Shown here: one piece after another, positions 34,310 to 40,766 of the stretch
Numbering within the stretch: position 1 is the stretch's first letter
How the letters are laid out: each line of letters opens with the position of its first letter
Source: JANQNX01 sp040217095
Lineage (GTDB): Bacteria; Pseudomonadota; Gammaproteobacteria; Eutrophobiales; Eutrophobiaceae
Direction: 5' to 3'
Assembly (NCBI GenBank): GCA_965229565.1
Contig: OZ245888.1
Span: 1,054,001-1,118,000 of the forward strand
Length of the DNA stretch: 64,000 nt
Notes under the pieces: model-generated
Databases searched by the model: none
The model's input: the letters and a program-made list of their open reading frames with translations, nothing else
Told to the model about the DNA's origin: nothing
Program-made: the position numbers and the translations under genes

Positions 34310-35392
34310 TTACTCGGCCACGTTGGGTACCAGCCGCAGGCGCGGTTTTTGTTTTAGCGGTTTCGAAACACAGACCCGGTTTTTACCGGTGTGCTTGGCC
34401 TTGTAAAGCGCCTCGTCGGCACGGGCTATACAATCGGCCGGAAATTCCTTACGCGTAGACTCGGCAACACCAATGGACAAGGTGACGCTGAATGACATGC
34501 CCTCGAACTCAAAAGCAAAGCTGTTCACCTGGTTCAGGATGCGGTTCGCCACACGCGTGGCCGCACCGATATTGGTATCCGGGCACAGCAACAGGAACTC
34601 TTCACCGCCCCAGCGCGCAGCGCTATCCTGTTTACGGATCACCTGGCCAAGCAAATAACTGGTGGTCTTTAACACGTAGTCACCGGCCTCGTGGCCATAG
34701 GTGTCGTTAATCTTTTTAAAGTCATCGATATCCAACATGATCATCGAGTAAGGTGCGTCGGTGCGCTCGCCCTGTTCTTTCTCGTATTCAATCACCTCGA
34801 TGAGTTTCCTGCGGTTTAACAACCCCGTGAGCGTGTCGGTGCTGGCCAGTGTTTGCAGTTTGATCTCGGATTTTTGTACCAGTTGAATATAAAAATGCGC
34901 GACCAGCGCCAGGAAGCTGAAGCACACACCCATGTTAAACAGGTGAATAATGTAGAGATCATTCTGGCTCAAGTTAGCAAGCGGGGGCATCTTGCTGGTG
35001 TAAATAAACATGCCGCCATAGAGCACGTAGATCATGACCATGGTCAACACCTTTACCCAGTTGGCACGCTTCGCGGAGACGAAGATGATGGGGATAAACA
35101 TCAGCAGGTAATACTGGAAACCACTGGTCCAGCCGAGCACACTGACCGCGGCAATACTATGCGCGATGATCTCGATGCTGCTAAGCGTGATCACGGAGAG
35201 GTAACGTTTGTCACTGAGCAGTTTTAAACACAGTCCATACACGATCACGCTACCCACGTTACCAAGGGCCAGGGGTGTCGCATCCAGGTATTTAAACAGC
35301 GAGATAAAACACGCGTGTACCAGCATGGCCGTGAGTACGCCAAAGCGATACAGGTACCAGTAGTGCTTCTCGAGTTGTGATTCGTTCAACAT
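34310..35392 (-). CDS. Membrane diguanylate cyclase (GGDEF)
   Basis: A 360-residue protein with about six N-terminal hydrophobic helices (residues 15-180) and a C-terminal GGDEF domain. The active site is RWGGEEFLLL, with an RKQD inhibitory site five residues before it, and the Mg/GTP residues in MIMLDIDDFKKINDTYGHEA are intact. It should make c-di-GMP with product feedback. There is no EAL domain. It is the third c-di-GMP gene in this 7-kb region, alongside the PilZ receptor and the CHASE-GGDEF-EAL protein. Confidence 0.9.
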   Translation of the reverse strand: MLNESQLEKHYWYLYRFGVLTAMLVHACFISLFKYLDATPLALGNVGSVIVYGLCLKLLSDKRYLSVITLSSIEIIAHSIAAVSVLGWTSGFQYYLLMFIPIIFVSAKRANWVKVLTMVMIYVLYGGMFIYTSKMPPLANLSQNDLYIIHLFNMGVCFSFLALVAHFYIQLVQKSEIKLQTLASTDTLTGLLNRRKLIEVIEYEKEQGERTDAPYSMIMLDIDDFKKINDTYGHEAGDYVLKTTSYLLGQVIRKQDSAARWGGEEFLLLCPDTNIGAATRVANRILNQVNSFAFEFEGMSFSVTLSIGVAESTRKEFPADCIARADEALYKAKHTGKNRVCVSKPLKQKPRLRLVPNVAE

Positions 35393-35464
35393 GCCGTAAC
35401 GGCCCTACGCAAATAACAATACACGCCTTCTTATCGGCCAGAATACGGGTTTCTGAAAAACAAC

Positions 35465-35540
35465 TGGCCCTCCGGGGAGGGCCATATGCAAGAAGGATAA
35501 AGGAGTTGTTTAGTTGGTCATGGGGGAAATCAACTAAACA
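35465..35540. other. Pair of perfect stem-loops, possible structured RNA
   Basis: TGGCCCTCC-GG-GGAGGGCCA (35465-35484) is followed by TGTTTAGTTG (35507-35516), a 14-nt loop, and CAACTAAACA (35531-35540). An AAAGGAG sits between them. No T-run follows either stem. This could be a small RNA or leader element. Confidence 0.45.
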
Positions 35541-35682
35541 TGATTTAAGTCTAGTTCTGCCTGCCCGGTATGCAACGTGGAAAAGGTTTAAACCGGGGCA
35601 TATTTCCTGCAAGCTGTACTGAAAAAACAGCGCTAAGTTATTGATTGTTGATAATTAGTAGCCGACCAGGTGTTAAAAAAGT

Positions 35683-35710
35683 TTGCAAACGCACATTTTT
35701 CGCTTATGCT
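35683..35710 (+). promoter_or_regulatory. Candidate sigma-70 promoter for the 50-aa gene
   Basis: TTGCAA, 16 nt, then TATGCT; four of six bases match each consensus. The predicted transcript would have a leader of more than 100 nt. Confidence 0.35.
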
Positions 35711-35830
35711 AATTTTCACTCACAAAGCATATTCAGCTTTGATTTCAACCACGAGGTTGGCGCACGCACAGCACACGAAGTTCTGGGCTGGCGTGCATAA
35801 AAAAGCTGACTAGATTATGGAGGACAAGCA

Positions 35831-35983
35831 ATGCGAAACACATTTTCACGCCCTGGCTCTGCGTCATGTATACCGGTCACGTTTCGTAAGGAAGCTGCAA
35901 AGGAAGACAAGTCGTCAACCATTGAGCTTGTAGAATCGGACATGGCACTCGAGGAAGAGGCCATCGAAGAAGAAGAAAAATAG
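35831..35983 (+). CDS. Small acidic peptide, 50 residues, unrecognised
   Basis: The frame begins MRNTFSRPGSASCIPVTFRK and has a strongly acidic second half ending in EEEEK. The N-terminal half is basic with one cysteine; the C-terminal half carries more than a dozen Glu/Asp. GGAGG lies 8 bases before the ATG and a strong terminator follows 28 bases after the stop, so the gene looks real and is its own unit. No family is recognised. It could be an intrinsically disordered regulator or a modified-peptide precursor, but no maturase or exporter is next to it. Confidence 0.72.
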   Translation: MRNTFSRPGSASCIPVTFRKEAAKEDKSSTIELVESDMALEEEAIEEEEK

Positions 35984-36011
35984 TCTTTGCCATCAGTCTT
36001 TGTTACTGGAT

Positions 36012-36039
36012 AAAAAACCTCCCTCGTGGAGGTTTTTTA
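36012..36039 (+). terminator. Rho-independent terminator
   Basis: AAAAAACCTCC-CTCGT-GGAGGTTTTTT, perfect stem with flanking A- and T-runs; closes the small acidic peptide gene. Confidence 0.92.
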
Positions 36040-36077
36040 TTGCCCGGCCCCCGGTGATAGCATGTACTCACAAACAA

Positions 36078-36138
36078 CTATTCACTAATAACCATTCACC
36101 ACTCACCATTCACCAGTCCCCATTCACCAATCACTAAT
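36078..36138 (+). repeat. 14-bp-period direct repeats abutting the sir2 start codon
   Basis: ACCATTCACCA occurs at 36091-36101 and 36105-36115, and CCATTCACCA at 36120-36129. Diverged copies (CTATTCACTA at 36078, ATCACTAAT before the ATG) lie on either side. The period is about 14 bp and the array fills the place where a ribosome site would be. Confidence 0.75.
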
Positions 36139-36924
36139 ATGTTAGGCAGCAATGAACAACTCACCGTGATTACCGGTGCCGGCATCTCGGCCGAGAGCGG
36201 TATCCCGACCTTTCGCGGGCCGGAAGGTTACTGGACCGTGGGCGCGAAGGAATACCACCCGATGGAGATGGCCACCAACCACATGTTCCGGCAACAGCCG
36301 TGGGAGGTATGGCAGTGGTACCTGTATCGCACCAGCGTGTGTGCCGGGGCCAAACCCAACCGTGGACATGAGATCCTGGTGGAACTCGAACAGCGGCTGC
36401 AGGAGCGCTTCCTGCTTATCACCCAGAACGTGGATAACCTGCACAGGCGGGCGGGTAACAGTGTGGCACGCACCTACCAGGTCCACGGCAACATCTTCCA
36501 GATGCGCTGCTTCAACGAGTGCCAGGAGAAACTCTATCCCTTGCCGGATACCGTATGGCCAAGAGAAAAGCAGGCAAAGCTTGACGCTAAAGAAAAGCAA
36601 TTACTTACTTGCCCGGACTGTGGCGGCATCGCCAGGCCGCATGTATTGTGGTTCGACGAGTGCTACGACGAGACCTGGTTCCACTTCGAGAGCGCCCTCA
36701 GGCGGGCCGAGCAGACCGACCTGCTACTGATACTGGGTACCTCCGGTACGACCAACCTGCCGCACCACGTGGCCAATACCGTGTATCGCCAGGGCAAGAC
36801 CATCATCGAGGTAGGGATCGAAGACACCCATTTCACCGAAATCGCCCGTGCCAGCAGGCGGGGACAGGCTATCCGGGCTACCTGCACCGAGGGACTAATA
36901 GCACTTTCGGGTTACTTCGTTTAG
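36139..36924 (+). CDS. Sir2-family NAD-dependent protein deacylase
   Basis: A 261-residue sirtuin. The NAD-binding motifs are ITGAGISAESGIPTFRG (residues 11-27), TQNVDNLHRRAG and VHGN with the catalytic His. The zinc module has CFNEC and TCPDCGG. The nicotinamide end GTSGTTNLPHHVA replaces the usual GTS...P..L form. It should remove acyl groups from lysines, using NAD. There is no Shine-Dalgarno: a tandem repeat abuts the ATG. It is the last recognisable chromosomal gene before the accessory island. Confidence 0.9.
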   Translation: MLGSNEQLTVITGAGISAESGIPTFRGPEGYWTVGAKEYHPMEMATNHMFRQQPWEVWQWYLYRTSVCAGAKPNRGHEILVELEQRLQERFLLITQNVDNLHRRAGNSVARTYQVHGNIFQMRCFNECQEKLYPLPDTVWPREKQAKLDAKEKQLLTCPDCGGIARPHVLWFDECYDETWFHFESALRRAEQTDLLLILGTSGTTNLPHHVANTVYRQGKTIIEVGIEDTHFTEIARASRRGQAIRATCTEGLIALSGYFV

Positions 36925-36990
36925 GGGAGACTCTTAAACCAGATTCGAGTAAAAAATCTTAAGCCATTGCCTGTCAATGGCGTTCGCTCC

Positions 36991-37013
36991 TTATCCACAT
37001 TTTCTGTGGATAA
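36991..37013. promoter_or_regulatory. Inverted pair of perfect DnaA boxes
   Basis: TTATCCACA at 36991-36999 and TGTGGATAA at 37005-37013 both match the bacterial DnaA-box consensus exactly, on opposite strands and five bases apart. A degenerate third copy (CTGTGGAA) follows at about 37016. Possible uses are a DnaA-titration site, DnaA-regulated transcription, or a remnant replication origin of an integrated element. Confidence 0.65.
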
Positions 37014-37377
37014 CTCTGTGGAAGAGGGACTCACAAGGAGATCTGAAAGCCTAAAAAACAGCATTGTGACAAATTGGTTAAAAACTAACCGCATTCGAAA
37101 TAACTATTTAGATACAATAGCTTGCACGTGCCTATAAGGGATAGAAGGGCATTCCCGTACTGCACAAACTGCTGCGACGCAAAAGAAAAATCTCATGTGC
37201 ATAAAATTCATATGATCGGTTGACATTGCTGAAAAAAGTGTCCTAAAAATGGCCTGGTTGACGAGATATCAACAGGCGGTTTTTCACGCAAAATTGACTT
37301 CAAAACTCGACTTCACCAGGGAAAAATAGGGAAAAGTGACTATAGCTACGAACTGAAATCGAGGATAAATTTCCTAC

Positions 37378-37464
37378 TGTCATTTCGACGAGTCGAAGAC
37401 GAGGAGAAATCTCGCTTTGTGGATTTGACCAGGGTCGAGAAGTCCTGGCCCAGAGTCATTTCGA
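37378..37464. repeat. Interspersed GTCATTTCGA-type repeat, copy C (degenerate)
   Basis: TGTCATTTCGA at 37378 and GTCATTTCGA at 37455 flank GAGGAGAAATCTCG. Unlike copies A and B, the two ends are in direct orientation, so this copy is rearranged or composed of two half elements. Confidence 0.6.
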
Positions 37465-37591
37465 GTATGAAATGGGGCACTCCATGGATGGCGAAGGTAA
37501 GGCGACGCAGGATGCCAAAGACGAGATATCTGATACGCTTAGCGCTAATTATCGCTATAAAATCGATGAAAATATTTAAAAGGATTTATCT

Positions 37592-38476
37592 ATGAAGAAA
37601 CTCTCTGCAACGAAACTAGCCACGTCCAATGACCTAAAAAAATATGAAATTGATAGCTTGCTGCAAGAGAAAGGTTATATAGAGAAAGATGATAATGGCT
37701 GGCAGCTCACCGCGGCTGGAGTGCAGGCCGGAGGTGAAGTGAAAGAAAGCGATAAGTACGGTAGTTACATAGTTTGGCCAGAAGACATTGTTTCAGATGG
37801 TAATGAATCATCAGGACAGGCGAACACATTGACTGCTACTGAGATCAGTAAACACTTCAAAATATCCCGTAACAAGATCAATCCAGTCTTTTCCGAACTG
37901 GGTTGGATAAAGCGTGGGCTGGTTGGCTGGCAGTTGACCGAACAAGGCAAGAAACAAGGTGGTGTTCAGCTGGAGAATAAACGCTCCGGAACGCCTTACG
38001 TCATATGGCCTGATGCCATTCTCGACAATAAATCTTTAATCGACTCTATTGAAGATTTACAAGGCACAGGGCAGAGCGATACAAAAGATAAGCTGGAAAC
38101 AAGTCTGGCCAAAAACGACGAATTCAGGCAGAAGTTTAAAGCAGAACACCGCTGCACGGATGGACACTATGTGCGATCCAAGGCAGAGATGCTAATCGAT
38201 AACTGGCTCTATATGGCAGAGGTCATACACGCTTATGAAAGAAAACTGCCGGTAGAAGAAGACGTCTATTCTGATTTTTACCTGCCGACCGGTAAGGTCT
38301 ACATTGAATACTGGGGTTATGAAGAAGCAGAGAAATATCTGAAACGAAAGCAGGACAAACAGGCAATCTATCAAAAGTATGGATTCAATCTCATTGAGCT
38401 AACCGAAAAGGAAGTACAAAACCTGGATGACATACTGCCGAGGGAACTACTCAGATACGGGATAAAAACCTATTAA
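37592..38476 (+). CDS. Tandem winged-helix-like protein with C-terminal PD-(D/E)XK nuclease domain
   Basis: A 294-residue protein with three parts. Residues ~1-67 and ~79-144 are an internal duplication: both halves read LSATKL/LTATEI, a helical segment, GWQLT..G....GG and then Y(I/V)(V/I)WP. This resembles the KilAC-like winged-helix modules seen in phage antirepressors. Residues ~185-290 look like a Vsr/DUF559-type nuclease: SKAE (E199), YSDFYLP (D228), YIEYWG (E239) and KRKQDK (about 253-256). It is probably a DNA-binding nuclease and heads the island. AAAAGGA precedes the ATG. Function is inferred from motifs only. Confidence 0.75.
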   Translation: MKKLSATKLATSNDLKKYEIDSLLQEKGYIEKDDNGWQLTAAGVQAGGEVKESDKYGSYIVWPEDIVSDGNESSGQANTLTATEISKHFKISRNKINPVFSELGWIKRGLVGWQLTEQGKKQGGVQLENKRSGTPYVIWPDAILDNKSLIDSIEDLQGTGQSDTKDKLETSLAKNDEFRQKFKAEHRCTDGHYVRSKAEMLIDNWLYMAEVIHAYERKLPVEEDVYSDFYLPTGKVYIEYWGYEEAEKYLKRKQDKQAIYQKYGFNLIELTEKEVQNLDDILPRELLRYGIKTY

Positions 38477-38582
38477 GTCATTATTTTCGTTATGTATACA
38501 GTTTTAATTCCATAAAGTTGTATATAAACCGTATACAAATGCTATGTGCAGCGATAAACATCCAGAATTGCATATGAGATTG

Positions 38583-38945
38583 TTAAACGATAGGTAATCC
38601 TCTTGGCGTTCCAGCATCGCAAAGCAAATGAATCAAGTAAGAACCACCAATGACTAATCCGGAAAAGCGTAACAGTTCTTGCCAGTCTTCTTCTGTTTCC
38701 CATTCATATAATTTGTACATCCCAAAACCCAGGCCCACAGCAAATGTCAGGCTATGAAAAAACTGACGATGATTAGGGCTAGTAGCAGGCTCAATGATAT
38801 CCGGAAGCCGGCCGGTTGCTGCGGCAAGGCCACCAGCAACAAACGATTTCGAACTAATTTTTCCAGTATCCAAATACTCCTGTAATGCAGCAGTTATAAA
38901 AATACCTGCGCCAGAGGCTACTTTATGTGTCGCACCATTTGACAT
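38583..38945 (-). CDS. YdjM/DUF457-like membrane-bound hydrolase-type protein
   Basis: A 120-residue, mostly hydrophobic protein with the DUF457 pattern: RLPDIIEPATSPNHRQFFHS and YLIHLLCDAGTP, with conserved D, H..HR, H and D residues suggesting metal binding in the membrane. E. coli YdjM is LexA-regulated, but no LexA box is claimed here. ATG 38945 has AAGGAG at seven bases' spacing and follows the 57-aa gene by one base, so the two form an operon read away from the XRE-ImmA gene. Biochemical function is unknown for the family. Confidence 0.78.
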   Translation of the reverse strand: MSNGATHKVASGAGIFITAALQEYLDTGKISSKSFVAGGLAAATGRLPDIIEPATSPNHRQFFHSLTFAVGLGFGMYKLYEWETEEDWQELLRFSGLVIGGSYLIHLLCDAGTPRGLPIV

Positions 38946-38946
38946 G

Positions 38947-39120
38947 TTACTTCTCCTTGGAGACACCTTTGAAAGGGGTTTTATCCGCTTTTTGATCCAT
39001 AAAGCGGCCGGTCTCTGTATCCCGCTTGGTCCAGCGGTTATTATGTGGATTGAAGGTCTGGGAACGTTGGCGAACAGCGCCGTTACGGTGTCCGTCGCCA
39101 GTTGGGGGATTAGTTGCCAT
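38947..39120 (-). CDS. Small basic hydrophilic protein, 57 residues
   Basis: The frame begins MATNPPTGDGHRNGAVRQRS and continues through NRWTKRDTETGRFMDQK to a lysine-rich end. It has no membrane segment or cysteine and is rich in Arg, Lys, Asn, Asp and Thr. AAGGAG lies 8 bases before the ATG. It starts the two-gene minus-strand unit with the YdjM-like gene and is divergent from the XRE-ImmA gene, sharing its operator region. I cannot name a family; by composition it could bind nucleic acid. Confidence 0.8.
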   Translation of the reverse strand: MATNPPTGDGHRNGAVRQRSQTFNPHNNRWTKRDTETGRFMDQKADKTPFKGVSKEK

Positions 39121-39154
39121 AGTATTTACTCCTTAAAAATCAATAAATTAAAGT

Positions 39155-39219
39155 TTGACATCGGATCGGCCGATGTTTATAGTTTACAAATTATACAAAA
39201 ATATTAGTTTTTGTAAACT
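39155..39219. promoter_or_regulatory. Divergent promoter with inverted-repeat operator
   Basis: Plus strand: TTGACA (39155-39160), 17 nt, TATAGT (39178-39183). Minus strand: TTTACA (39217-39212), 16 nt, TATAAT (39195-39190). AGTTTACAAA (39181-39190) and TTTGTAAACT (39210-39219) are perfect inverted arms covering promoter elements of both directions. CATCGG-ATCGG-CCGATG (39159-39175) fills the plus-strand spacer. Autorepression by the XRE-ImmA protein, co-controlling the minus-strand pair, is the natural reading. Confidence 0.75.
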
Positions 39220-39231
39220 GGAGAATTTACA

Positions 39232-40293
39232 ATGATAGGAGATCGCATCAAACAGGCGCGACAGGCCGCAGGTTTATCGCTGCGTGCATTAGCTGACAAG
39301 GCCGATGTCAGCGCTATGGCTATTTCCAAATACGAAAATAATCAATCGACCCCGTCATCAGCAGTTTTGCTCAATCTGGCAAATGCGTTAGACGTGCGGG
39401 CCGAGTATTTCTTTCGTACCGTGGAAGTGGATCTGAAAGAGGTGGAGTATCGTAAGCATTCCAAGTTACCTAAAAAAATCCTGTTGCAGATCGAGGGGGA
39501 TGTAAAAGAGCAGGTAGAGCGTTATGTAGAGCTCGAAGAAGTCCTGCCTGTTAATCCTATTAATGATTTTGTCGTTCCAGAAGGTTTACCAAAAGTAAAC
39601 GATTACGATGCGATAGAAGAGGTTGCAGATCATGTACGTGATGCATGGGATTTGGGTCGTGATCCTATTCTCGATTTGACCGGTGCTCTTGAAGAACGCG
39701 GCATTAAAATTATCCAAAGCAATGCATTACATCAAAATCGTTTCGATGGATTGGCCGCGCAAATAAACGGCTCGCCGGTAATTGTTGTTGGGGGTGAATG
39801 GCCGGGCGACAGGCAACGTTTTACCCTGGCACACGAGCTAGGCCATTTAATCCTGAAAGATCGTTGTCCTAATCTGGATGATGAAGCTGCTGCCAATCGC
39901 TTTGCAGGCGCCTTTTTGGTACCAAAATCAGAAGTCATCAAAGAACTCGGCGAGAAACGTACCTGGTTTGAACCGCGAGAACTCTGTGTATTGAAAAAGG
40001 CCTACGGTTTGAGTATGGCGGCGTGGCTACACCGTGCCCATGATCTTGGCATTACCAACGATGCCAATAACCTGGAAATGATCAAATATTTTCGAAAACA
40101 GGGCTGGCATAAACTTGAACCCTGCGATGAATATCCAAGAGAAGAACCACAGGTATTTGTGCAGCTGGTTTTTCATGCCCTGGCAGAAGACTTAGTCACC
40201 GAATCAAAAGCAGCACAGTTAATGGGAAAATCATTAATAGATTTTCGTGCCATAAGGAAAGTGGATAATGTCAGCGCAGTTACTGATCACTGA
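39232..40293 (+). CDS. XRE-family HTH regulator with ImmA/IrrE metallopeptidase domain
   Basis: A 353-residue protein. Residues 5-62 form an XRE helix-turn-helix (IKQARQAAGLSLRALADKA, then KYENNQSTPS). An ImmA/IrrE (DUF955) domain follows, with the zinc site HELGH at 201-205 and ANRFAGAFLVP downstream. Such fusions act as repressors that are relieved when the protease domain is triggered, and as antitoxins. GGAG lies eight bases before the ATG. It overlaps the PIN-domain gene by 26 nt, so the two make one functional pair, probably toxin-antitoxin. The promoter carries matching operators. Confidence 0.88.
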   Translation: MIGDRIKQARQAAGLSLRALADKADVSAMAISKYENNQSTPSSAVLLNLANALDVRAEYFFRTVEVDLKEVEYRKHSKLPKKILLQIEGDVKEQVERYVELEEVLPVNPINDFVVPEGLPKVNDYDAIEEVADHVRDAWDLGRDPILDLTGALEERGIKIIQSNALHQNRFDGLAAQINGSPVIVVGGEWPGDRQRFTLAHELGHLILKDRCPNLDDEAAANRFAGAFLVPKSEVIKELGEKRTWFEPRELCVLKKAYGLSMAAWLHRAHDLGITNDANNLEMIKYFRKQGWHKLEPCDEYPREEPQVFVQLVFHALAEDLVTESKAAQLMGKSLIDFRAIRKVDNVSAVTDH

Positions 40294-40762
40294 TGCCAAT
40301 ATTATTATCGATATCAAAGTCGGTGGTCTGTTGGAACAAATGTTTCAGCTGCATTATGAGTTTGCCTTGCCAACGTTGCTTTTTGAGCAGGAATTGAGTG
40401 AATGCCATAGTGAATTACTGGACTTTGGATTAACACTGCTTGAGGTAGAAACTGACCACTTTGCTGAGATGCAAACATTAGGTAATACATACAAAGGTGT
40501 AAGCCCTTATGATCTAATGGCGCTGATTTTAGCCAGAAGCATGCAGGTACCATTGCTGACTGGGGATAAGAAATTAAGAAATGTCTGTGAAAGTGAAGGA
40601 TTAACAGTAAATGGCACGCTTTGGCTCATTGACGAAATGTACGCCGCAGGCACTGTCTCAGTGAAAGAAGCCGAACTCGCTTATGTACGAATGCAGGAAG
40701 ACGGCAGCAGGCTGCCAGCCACAGAAATAGAAAAACAACTGAAACGATTTAAAAGAAAATAA
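40268..40762 (+). CDS. PIN-domain protein, probable toxin of an ImmA-PIN pair
   Basis: A 164-residue protein with a PIN-like ribonuclease fold. The acidic set is D9 in ITDANIII, E40/E42 in FEQELSE, D82 in SPYDLMALILA and D100 in LLTGDKKLR. A C-terminal extension (about 125-164) is basic and helical. It overlaps the XRE-ImmA gene by 26 nt, an arrangement seen in type II toxin-antitoxin loci. RNA cleavage is expected from the fold. It ends four bases before the restriction methyltransferase gene, so the pair may also control or guard the RM operon. Confidence 0.83.
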   Translation: MSAQLLITDANIIIDIKVGGLLEQMFQLHYEFALPTLLFEQELSECHSELLDFGLTLLEVETDHFAEMQTLGNTYKGVSPYDLMALILARSMQVPLLTGDKKLRNVCESEGLTVNGTLWLIDEMYAAGTVSVKEAELAYVRMQEDGSRLPATEIEKQLKRFKRK

Positions 40763-40766
40763 AAAA

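Larger units (their letters stand above)
35393..35830. other. 438-bp non-coding spacer with two stem-loops and a promoter
   Basis: No gene of credible length is seen between the GGDEF gene start and the small acidic peptide gene. The spacer holds two perfect hairpins (35465-35540), a modest promoter candidate (35683-35710) and a G/C-rich leader with CAACC/GGTTG and GCACGC/GCGTGC complementary pairs before the peptide gene. Confidence 0.6.
36925..37591. other. 667-bp non-coding left end of the accessory island
   Basis: No gene of convincing length is present. The stretch holds a GCCATTG/CAATGGC hairpin (36963-36981), paired DnaA boxes (36991-37013), A/T-rich sequence around 37050-37120, repeat copy C (37378-37464) and a 35-codon frame at 37472-37579 without a ribosome site. 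It marks a change to more A/T-rich sequence. Confidence 0.6.

Noticed and set aside
35750..35830. GCACGCACAG in the leader of the 50-aa gene, resembling the start of a c-di-GMP-I riboswitch
   Set aside because: The rest of the consensus (GGACGCAAAGCC and the tetraloop-receptor arms) is absent.
37460..37500. A frame starting MKWGTP near repeat copy C that resembles the first residues of PqqA
   Set aside because: The EVTMY cross-link motif is missing and there is no ribosome site; the similarity is limited to a few residues.
37472..37579. 35-codon frame starting just after repeat copy C, with protein-like composition
   Set aside because: There is no Shine-Dalgarno, and the open frame continues upstream through the repeat; probably chance or the tail of a lost gene.
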